Source: Bacteroidota bacterium
GTDB taxonomy: Bacteria; Bacteroidota; Bacteroidia; B-17B0; Aurantibacillaceae
Reading direction: 5' to 3'
Assembly: GCA_016708845.1 (NCBI GenBank)
Contig: JADJFB010000012.1
Location: 71,218-135,217, forward strand
Length of the DNA stretch: 64,000 nucleotides
Positions within the stretch are counted from its first letter, which is position 1. The number at the start of each line of letters is the position of its first letter. The notes below the pieces were generated by a model that saw nothing but the letters and a program-made list of their open reading frames with translations, was not told the origin of the DNA and searched no databases. Shown here piece by piece: positions 57,586 through 64,000 of the stretch. The translations under genes and the position numbers were made by a program.

Positions 57586-59621
57586 TTAACCTTTTATTGA
57601 TGAAATTTCATTTTGTAAATATGAAATTTTAGGATGCTTTCCTTTAAAGAGCTTAATAAAAATAGTTAATGCTTTTTGATAATTAGCTTTAGCTTCAGTA
57701 TTTAATTTTTGTTCCTTTTTAAGGTTTGCCATTCCCATATAATTTTCAGCGATGCTAATATGAGTGTCTCCAAACGTTTTCAAATTTATTTTCAAAGATT
57801 CTTTAAAATAACTTTCGGCAATATCAAATTGTTTTTCTTTAATTTTTAGGTATCCTGTATTATTTAATGCGGTTGCATAATAAGGATGATTTTTGCCGAC
57901 TGAATAGCTTAGTATATCCATAGTGTAATTAAATACAGTATCAGCTTTTAATAAATTTCCAGTGGCAGATAAAACTAAACCTAAGCCATTTAACGATTTT
58001 GCATAATTTGGATTGTAATTTCCTGAAAAATGTTGTTTAATTCGTAGTGCTTTATAGTACATGCTATCAGCCTCGTGTAAGTTATTGTTGTAATAGTATA
58101 GATACGCTTTATTATCAATTGACGTGGCGGTATTTATATTAAATGGACCGTAATAATTTTCTCTTGCTTCTAGCGATTTATCAGCATAAATTTCTGCTTT
58201 ATTCATTTGTTCAAAGTCTTTATATAAATCCACTAAATTATCGTAGGCACTGCACGCTAATGGGCTTTTCATGCTGTAATTTTTTTCTATTAATGATAGC
58301 ACTTCAATTAAAGTGTTTTCAGCAATAGCATATTCAGAGAGGTACATTTGTATAGATGTCATTATAATTTTTGTGTGTAAATATTCAGAATTTTCTACGC
58401 CCACAATTTTCCGTTTTACTTTTAAACTATTTTCTCCATATTCTTTTGCTTTTTTGTATTCTGCGGTAGTTCTATATAATAACATGAGGTCATCTAAAAT
58501 ACTAGCGTAGTGCATATTGTCTTCTCCAAATTCTTTTTTGTTTCTTTTAGAGTTACATTGTACAATGAGTCAGCTTTCGTGTACAATGCTTGATCCGAAT
58601 AATTGCCTGCTAAGCTTTTCAAGGTTTTTATATAGCTTCCCTTGTTTTCAAAATTAGATTTTTCATGATAAGAAATAGTGACCTTGTATAAAGAGTCTGC
58701 ATTTGAGAAATTTCCCCTTTCATTTTGATTGTCGGCTAAGCAGCCATGAATATATGCAAGTGTTAAATCGCTGTATTCATAATCATTTAAACATTTATAA
58801 AAAACCGAATCAGACTTGTGATAGTATCCCCAACTTGAGTATAAAAGACCGTAGTTATAGGTTGTTCTATCATAATCAGATTCATTAATATCAAAATAAT
58901 CATTTTGATTTATTTGTTTCACTATATTATATAAGGAATCTGCCTTAAGATATTCGCCATTCATGTAATAGGCATAGCCTAATGTGTTTAAGCTTCTTTG
59001 ATATAGAAAGTCAACTAAATTATTTCTTTTTATTGAGTATTGTACTGCTTCAGTTGCCTTATAAACTCCGGTTTTTAAATCATCATTATCAATAGCTATA
59101 TCTGATTCTTCTATACATTCTCTTTGTTTTACTTCCATGTAAATATTAGAATTGGTACCGTGAAATAATATCACTCGAAATTTATTTGGCATAAGCAGGG
59201 TTATTAATGAGAAACTAAATAGTATTAAATTTCTGATAATAACAGATTTTACATAGGAGTAATTTTCTTGTATAGTTTTGTTTTTTTTGTACAGAAGCAA
59301 TATTAGAATTGCTATTAAAGCGTAGGCAGGGAGTTCGATTAATATAAAGTTGCCATAATAATTTAAATAGCCATGTGAAATGAGAGTTAGTGTTATAAAT
59401 AGGGTTACTGACAATATAATTCCATTAACTATCGCAATGCCTATTCCAAATTTTATTTCTTTTTTGGGTTTAAAAATAAAATAACCTCCAAAAAAATAAA
59501 TAAGCGGGACGGTAATTCTTACCATAGCGAAATCATCATAAGAATTTTGATACGAGTGGTTAATGGCAATACCTAAAACAAATAGTGTTATTGCAAAAAT
59601 CTCTAAAATTCTAATTTTCAT
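57586..59621 (-). CDS. Membrane protein with long TPR (Kinesin-light-chain-like) domain (one frameshift)
   Basis: 678 residues after correction. The first 150 residues hold about five membrane segments (LEIFAITLFVLGIAIN, VPLIYFFGGYFIF, GIILSVTLFITLTLI, LPAYALIAILILLLY and another). The rest is TPR repeats, the later ones of the 42-residue KLC/TPR_10-12 form (YATALNNTGYLKIKEKQFDIAESYFKESLKINLKTFG). One base is missing from the T6 run at 58534-58539; restoring it gives LKETKKEFGEDNMHYASILD. No catalytic domain is seen, so a scaffold or sensor without kinase part is likely. It ends 4 bp from the convergent hydrolase gene. Confidence 0.8.
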
Positions 59622-59967
59622 TAATTGATAATTTTACAACTAATATAAATCTAAATATTGTATTGCTATGTATTATTTTTAGTTATGGCTAAAATTGAGG
59701 AAGCAGTTTCTTAAGCACGGAATTTGAAAAATGGCTTTTAAAGAAAATAAGGTTTAATCTCTAAAGATTTAGGTTATTGTGAAAAAAGCCACATAAATTA
59801 TATTGATTTATGGCAATGTAAAATACGTTGATTTACGTAGATATGCTATATTTGATAAACAAACAAATATGGCACTACCAAATCCCAAAAAATAGGGACA
59901 ATGTAAATTTAATATTACAAAAGTTAAAGAGGCAGTTGTTATTACTATAAAGTAAATTTTAAAAAAG
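59622..59967. other. Intergenic region with promoter-like element and short broken ORF
   Basis: 345 bp without a convincing gene. On the plus strand TTG (59828-59830), 16 bp, TATATTTG (59847-59854) resembles a promoter, followed at 59869 by an ATG reading MALPNPKK then a stop, with KFNITKVKEAVVITIK continuing in the same frame to 59955. This could be the remnant of a small gene, but there is too little to identify it. Confidence 0.35.
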
Positions 59968-60039
59968 TGGCTCCGGTAGGAATCGAACCTACATCAAACG
60001 TTTAGGAAACGCTTATTCTATCCATTGAACTACGGTGCC
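59968..60039 (-). tRNA. tRNA-Arg (CCT)
   Basis: 72 nt on the minus strand, GGCACCG to CGGAGCC plus A. Anticodon loop TTCCTAA with CCT, anticodon stem AGCGT/ACGTT, T-arm GTAGG-TTCGATT-CCTAC. The acceptor stem has one A:A mismatch at position 4 (GGCACCG against CGGAGCC). CCA is not encoded. Confidence 0.9.
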
Positions 60040-60093
60040 AATCATTTGTAAAGTTAAAAAAAGGAAATTAATCGGATACATTTATTTTATTCT

Positions 60094-60315
60094 TTAAGTA
60101 TCGCCTTCCAGCCGCTGTCTTAAAATATTTCTCCTTTTAATAGCATCCTCTAAATTATCAAAGGTTTCATAGTACACCAAAGAATATGGTGTGCCGCTTC
60201 TAATGGATTTAGTTAGTCCAGCGTTATGTTGTTTTAATCGTGTTTCAAGATCTTGACAATGTCCTTTATAAAAGGAATTGTTTGTTTTACTTTGAATAAC
60301 GTAAGCAAAAAACAT
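60094..60315 (-). CDS. Single-domain GIY-YIG nuclease family protein
   Basis: 73 residues. FFAYVIQSKTNNSFYKGHCQDLETRLKQHN shows the GIY-YIG core as AYV...FYKG (the second element is FYKG instead of YIG), with the catalytic-type Arg in LETRLKQHN and Glu in YYETFDNLEDAIKR. Such short proteins are frequent in Bacteroidota, often beside tRNA or rRNA genes; their function is unknown and they resemble homing-type nucleases. It lies between the intact tRNA-Arg (downstream) and a split 5' tRNA fragment (immediately upstream), an arrangement that suggests insertion at a tRNA gene. Confidence 0.85.
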   Translation of the reverse strand: MFFAYVIQSKTNNSFYKGHCQDLETRLKQHNAGLTKSIRSGTPYSLVYYETFDNLEDAIKRRNILRQRLEGDT

Positions 60316-60325
60316 ATTATTAATT

Positions 60326-60388
60326 TTATTCTATCCCCGCCCGAACGACTCTCGTTCTGGTCGGGCGGGCATTGAACTACGATGCCAA
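60326..60388 (-). mobile_element. 5' tRNA-Arg-like fragment interrupted by a GC-rich hairpin
   Basis: On the plus strand TTATTCTATCC (60326-60336) and ATTGAACTACGATGCCAA (60371-60388) reproduce the D-arm and acceptor 5' part of the tRNA-Arg at 60018-60040 (one base differs), but a 34-bp GC-rich hairpin is inserted between them at 60337-60370: CCGCCCG, inner stem AACGA-CTC-TCGTT, then CGGGCGG. The fragment ends 11 bp before the GIY-YIG start. Confidence 0.75.
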
Positions 60389-60441
60389 TAATCTTTTTAG
60401 ATGATTTTAATGTGAAATTACATCCGAAACGCGATGAAAAC

Positions 60442-60480
60442 AAAAAAGCCTTCAAAATACTAGATTTCAAAGGCTTTTTT
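60442..60480 (-). terminator. Terminator downstream of tRNA-Asn (bidirectional shape)
   Basis: AAAAAAGCCTT and AAGGCTTTTTT flank a 17-nt loop region. On the minus strand it directly follows tRNA-Asn and ends in T6, as expected of an intrinsic terminator. Confidence 0.75.
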
Positions 60481-60484
60481 TATG

Positions 60485-60558
60485 CTCCCTCTCCTGGGCT
60501 CGAACCAGGGACCCCATGATTAACAGTCATGTGCTCTAACCAGCTGAGCTAAGAGGGA
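60485..60558 (-). tRNA. tRNA-Asn (GTT)
   Basis: 74 nt on the minus strand. Acceptor TCCCTCT/AGAGGGA with discriminator G, D-arm GCTC-AGCTGGTTA-GAGC, anticodon loop CTGTTAA with GTT, T-arm CCTGG-TTCGAGC-CCAGG. All stems pair. Confidence 0.96.
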
Positions 60559-60652
60559 ATCATTATTCTGGTTATATTACTTTAAAGAACAGTTTTTTAA
60601 TGTTTTCCCTGTAAGGGAGGGCAAATTTAATATCTATTTTGTAAATAAACAA

Positions 60653-60660
60653 TATATTTG
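60653..60660 (+). promoter_or_regulatory. -7 box TATATTTG before the PfkB kinase
   Basis: TATATTTG fits TAnnTTTG and lies 24 bp before the ATG at 60685. The nearest TTG upstream is only 11 bp away, so the -33 part is not convincing. Confidence 0.35.
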
Positions 60661-60684
60661 TCAAAATTTTTTAATCTTTATTAT

Positions 60685-61608
60685 ATGAGTCTTTTAGTTG
60701 TAGGTACTGTAGCGTTTGATGCTATTGAAACTCCTTTCGGAAAAACCGATAAAATCGTTGGTGGAGCAGCTAGTTACATAGCTTTAGCTTCTTCTTATTT
60801 TACCAAAGAAATTAATTTAGTGTCGGTTGTTGGAGACGATTTTCCTGAAGACTTTATGAATACGCTTAAAGGTCAAGGAGTTAATTTAGATGGTTTGCAA
60901 ATTAAACAAGGCGAAAAATCGTTTTTTTGGAGCGGACGTTACCATAACGATATGAATTCTCGTGATACATTGGACACTCAGTTAAATGTATTAGCTGATT
61001 TTGACCCAATTGTGCCAGAAAGCTATAAAAACTGCGAATTTTTAATGTTAGGTAATTTAATGCCACAAGTACAACAAAAGGTATTATCTCAATTATCTAA
61101 GCGTCCAAAATTAATCGTACTAGATACCATGAATTTTTGGATGGATATTGCAATGCCTGAATTGATGGAAACATTAAAAGGTATTGACGTTTTAACCATT
61201 AATGATTCTGAAGCTCGTCAATTATCTGGAGAATACTCTTTAGTAAAAGCAGCTCAAAAAATCTTGGCAATGGGCCCAAAAGTATTGGTTATTAAAAAAG
61301 GTGAGCATGGTGCTTTATTATTTAATAAAGAAGAAGTGTTTTTTGCTCCAGCATTGCCATTAGAAGACGTTTTTGATCCAACAGGAGCTGGCGACAGTTT
61401 TGCAGGTGGTTTTATTGGTTATTTAGCTAAAACAAAAGATATTAGTTTCGAAAACATGAAACGTGCTATCATTTTTGGTTCGGCAATGGCTAGTTTTACG
61501 GTAGAGAAATTTGGAACTGAACGTTTAATTGGTTTATCTCAAGAAGATGTATCTAATAGAGTTCAAGAATTTGTTGATTTAGTTCAATTTGATATTTCTT
61601 TAGTATAA
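60685..61608 (+). CDS. PfkB family carbohydrate kinase
   Basis: 307 residues. N-terminal VGTVAFDAIETPFG and KIVGGAASYIALASSYF (first PfkB signature region), VSVVGDDFPEDF, and the second signature DVFDPTGAGDSFAGGFIGYL near residue 232, with the catalytic Asp in GAGDSF. It phosphorylates a sugar or nucleoside; the substrate is not evident, though the family member next to a propeller-like lipoprotein gene is common in Bacteroidota. ATG 60685 is preferred to a TTG 27 bp upstream that lies within the -7-like box. Confidence 0.92.
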   Translation: MSLLVVGTVAFDAIETPFGKTDKIVGGAASYIALASSYFTKEINLVSVVGDDFPEDFMNTLKGQGVNLDGLQIKQGEKSFFWSGRYHNDMNSRDTLDTQLNVLADFDPIVPESYKNCEFLMLGNLMPQVQQKVLSQLSKRPKLIVLDTMNFWMDIAMPELMETLKGIDVLTINDSEARQLSGEYSLVKAAQKILAMGPKVLVIKKGEHGALLFNKEEVFFAPALPLEDVFDPTGAGDSFAGGFIGYLAKTKDISFENMKRAIIFGSAMASFTVEKFGTERLIGLSQEDVSNRVQEFVDLVQFDISLV

Positions 61609-61624
61609 TTTTATATTAATTCTG

Positions 61625-61656
61625 AAGCCTTCTGTTGAAAAACAGGAGGCTTTTTT
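61625..61656 (+). terminator. Rho-independent terminator after the PfkB kinase
   Basis: AAGCCTTCTGTT, loop GAAA, AACAGGAGGCTT followed by T6; 12-bp stem with one wobble pair. Confidence 0.88.
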
Positions 61657-61708
61657 ATTTTTAGATAAATCACAATTTATAAATTATCTTAGCGTTAAAT
61701 AAATTACC

Positions 61709-62497
61709 TTGAGATTTCTCATTATCATAGCTATTTGTGTCGTATTAGGTTGCTCTTTTGTGTTTCAAACATCCGAGCCCGAAATTCACATTAAATTTCC
61801 TGAACAAAAATCGCATATAGAAATCGATGGCTTTGGAAACATTTATATTATTACTGATAATGAAATTGTAAAGTATAATGCCACTGGCGTTTTACAAAAA
61901 AAATATAGCGCTAAACGCTACGGTAAAATAGAATTTGTAGATGCTATGAATCCATTAAAGGTTTTGGTGTACTATAAAGATTTTCAACAACTTGTTTTTT
62001 TAGATAACCAGATGACGGAAGCTAGTAATATGATTTCCATTGAAAAACTTGGCTATGAGCAAACTAGTTTGGTTTGTTCTTCATCAAATAATAGTTTTTG
62101 GTTGTATGATAAACAAAATAATGAATTATCTCGTTTTGACTCTGAATTGAAATCGTTAGTAAAAACAGGGAACTTAAAACGTATTTTAGATATTGATATT
62201 AAACCCAATTTTTTGCAAGAAAACAACAATTTTATTTACTTGAATTGTCCCAATGAAGGGATTTTAGTATTTGATATTTATGGCACTTTTTATAAAACTA
62301 TTCCTTTAAAAAAATTGAAAGAATTTAATGTAATTAATGGTGATGTATTTTATTTTGAAAACCACACATTAAAACAATATCAAGCCCAAACCTTTAATAC
62401 CATCGAAAAACAGTTTACCGACACGTTAATTAAAACGGTGTATTGGCAAAACGACCGTTTTTATAAGATTTATCAGGATTCTTTAGTAGTTGAGTAA
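61709..62497 (+). CDS. Putative lipoprotein, propeller-like, unknown function
   Basis: 262 residues. It starts at TTG 61709 (MRFLIIIAICVVLGC), with a lipobox Cys near residue 15; an in-frame stop just upstream rules out an earlier start and there is no ATG. The mature part has repeated short beta units (IEIDGFGNIYIITDNEIVKYN, FDIYGTFYKTIPL, FYFENHTLKQYQ) suggestive of a small beta-propeller. Family not recognised by name, but the pattern resembles conserved Bacteroidota proteins. It lies between the PfkB kinase terminator and a TonB receptor gene 38 bp downstream. Confidence 0.8.
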   Translation: MRFLIIIAICVVLGCSFVFQTSEPEIHIKFPEQKSHIEIDGFGNIYIITDNEIVKYNATGVLQKKYSAKRYGKIEFVDAMNPLKVLVYYKDFQQLVFLDNQMTEASNMISIEKLGYEQTSLVCSSSNNSFWLYDKQNNELSRFDSELKSLVKTGNLKRILDIDIKPNFLQENNNFIYLNCPNEGILVFDIYGTFYKTIPLKKLKEFNVINGDVFYFENHTLKQYQAQTFNTIEKQFTDTLIKTVYWQNDRFYKIYQDSLVVE

Positions 62498-62535
62498 AAA
62501 CATGATTATTTTCTAAAAATTAGTATTTTTAAAAG

Positions 62536-64000
62536 ATGATTAGACTTATATTATTCTTTAGTGTTCTATTTATTTTTTTAGCAATTCGGTTGCACAAACA
62601 TTATATACGCAAACTGTAAGAGGTCAAGTAACTGATAAAGTATCTTCTTCGGCACTACCAGGTGTAATTATTCGTTTAAAAAATGATAGCACAAAAAAAA
62701 TGGTTGCTACAACCGATGCTAATGGAAACTTTAAATTAGAAGGAATTCCTGTTGGGCGCCGTTCATTTATCGTTAGTTTTTTTGGTTATAATACCTTGCC
62801 TTTAACCGATATTATTGTGTCGTCGGGTAAAGAAACATTTCTAAATATTGAGCTGGAAGAATCTTTGGTGCAAATGGAGGAAGTAGTTGTTAATGCCGAT
62901 GAGAATAAAGATGTGGTAACTGATATGCAAGCCGTGAATGTAAAAACATTTAGCATCGAAGAAACCGAACGTTATCCAGGTTCTCGTCAAGATCCTGCTC
63001 GTATGGCTTCTAACTTTGCAGGCGTTCAAGGAACAAATGATAGCCGTAATGACATTGTCGTGCGAGGAAATTCACCTTCAGGTTTATTATGGCGTTTAGA
63101 AGAAATTGATATTCCTAATCCTAATCACTTTGCGGTGGCTGGTTCTGCTGGTGGCCCAACAGCCATCATCAACAATAAATATTTAGCTAATTCCGAATTT
63201 TTCACAGGCGCTTTTCCTGCAAATTATGGTAATGCTTTAGGCGGCGTGTTTGATTTAAAAATGCGTAACGGTAATAATCAAAAACATGAACGAACTTTTC
63301 AGTTTGGTTTATTAGGGACAGAGCTTTCATTAGAAGGGCCAATTAATAAAGAAAAAGGAAGTAGCTATTTTATTAATTACAGATACTCAACACTTAAATT
63401 ATTATCGGGCTTAAATATTAAACTAGGAACAAGCGCTGTACCTCAATATCAAGATGGTGCTTTTCGTTTTAATTTTCCTACTAAAAAAGCGGGGATATTT
63501 TCTTTAAGTGGCATTGGTGGATTGAGCACTATTAAAATTATTTTGAGCACTCAAACCGAGCGACCAAAAGAATTATATGGAGATTTAAATCGTGATCAAT
63601 ATTTTGCATCGAGCATGGGTGTGGCTATTTTAAATCACGCCTATTCCTTTAATAGCAGAACCTTAATGAAAACATCGTTAGCCTATAGCGGGCAAGGATT
63701 AAATGTGCAGCATTATTTAGTATTAAGAGATAAAAATTTTATGCCAAATGATACTTTGCCAAAAATATTAGGCTATAATTTTTTAGAAACCAAATCAACT
63801 TTATCGTGGTACATCAAGCATAAAGTAAATCCGAAAAATAGTTTTAAAACGGGATTCTTTGTAAATGCTTTTCATGTTGATTTTTATGATGAGGCAAAAA
63901 TTAATTCTCGTTTTGATACGATTGCTCAAGGTATTGAGAATAAAAATTTTAAAACACGAATTAACGCCAAAGCAGATTTTTACTTAATACAACCCTATTT
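62536..64000 (+). CDS. TonB-dependent receptor with carboxypeptidase-like domain (partial, one frameshift)
   Basis: Outer-membrane receptor cut by the right edge; about 489 residues are present. The signal peptide (MIRLILFFSVLFIFF then SNSVAQ) is split because one T is missing from the T7 run at 62573-62579. From 62580 the frame is open, without stops, to base 64000. VRGQVTDKVSSSALPGVIIRL to FLNIELEES is the CarboxypepD_reg-like domain, MEEVVVNADENKDVVTDMQAVNVKTFSIEETERYPGSRQDPARMAS begins the plug with NDIVVRGNSPSGLLWRLEEIDIPNPNHF, and strands of the barrel follow. The ligand is unknown. No SusD-like gene is visible upstream. Confidence 0.88.

Noticed and set aside
60234..60470. 78-codon open frame overlapping the GIY-YIG gene
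   Set aside because: It runs through the tRNA fragment, hairpin and terminator and has no protein-like features.

Overview
The window is AT-rich chromosomal DNA from a member of the Bacteroidota, probably Flavobacteriia-like; I cannot place it to genus. Evidence for the phylum: secreted cargo proteins with type IX secretion (T9SS) C-terminal domains of both kinds (CHU_C/type B and type A), promoters of the TTG-N17-19-TAnnTTTG form, a pdhA-pdhC pair with a two-lipoyl E2 and no E1-beta beside it, LytTR two-component systems, a TonB receptor with a carboxypeptidase-like N-terminal domain, and small families such as DUF2304, DUF4288 and TIGR02757. There is no rRNA, CRISPR array, prophage or transposase. 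Two tRNA genes (Arg-CCT, Asn-GTT) are present.

Layout. 1-4.0 kb: a large T9SS adhesin that runs off the left edge. 4.3-14.7 kb: a plus-strand run with a class A penicillin-binding protein, an acyltransferase, a CoA-transferase pair split by a lipoprotein gene, and two membrane-protein/GT2 glycosyltransferase pairs ending in DUF2304. 14.7-24.2 kb: wecB, radC, an MFS exporter, a TIGR02757 protein, a PorE-like OmpA protein, an oligopeptide permease, a GT2 enzyme and a flippase-like protein. 24.4-30.3 kb: a small secreted protein and an 1814-residue Ig-repeat adhesin. 30.4-36.6 kb: ruvC, cdd, pdhA, pdhC, a lipoprotein, enoyl-CoA hydratase and a TPR protein. 36.6-43.0 kb: a TPR histidine kinase and LytTR regulator pair followed by a beta-propeller/Ig T9SS protein. 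43.0-47.7 kb: a hydrolase, a compact HNH/unknown/nucleotidyltransferase cassette, an agmatinase-family enzyme, pdxH and yqgE. 47.7-53.0 kb: an operon of two FlgO/CsgG-like proteins and a TPR-PP2C phosphatase. 53.3-56.3 kb: a LiaF-like/DUF4288/LytS/LytTR operon. 56.3-62.5 kb: a palindromic repeat, a metallo-hydrolase, a TPR membrane protein, tRNAs with a GIY-YIG gene, a PfkB kinase and a lipoprotein. The right edge cuts a TonB receptor.

Most interesting: nearly identical operator-like arrays (TACACTTAT repeated at an exact 21-bp pitch) lie both upstream of the first histidine kinase/LytTR pair and upstream of the T9SS adhesin behind it, which predicts an autoregulated circuit controlling a surface protein. 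Other candidates are the FlgO/FlgO/PP2C envelope operon, the HNH cassette, and a GIY-YIG gene lying between an intact tRNA-Arg and a 5' tRNA fragment that is split by a GC-rich hairpin.

Caution on quality: about 17 single-base indels, mostly in homopolymers and mostly deletions, break otherwise perfect genes (ruvC among them). No nonsense substitutions accompany them in the stretches I read through. This looks like residual long-read consensus error rather than gene decay, so I annotated these genes as single CDSs and give the break positions.
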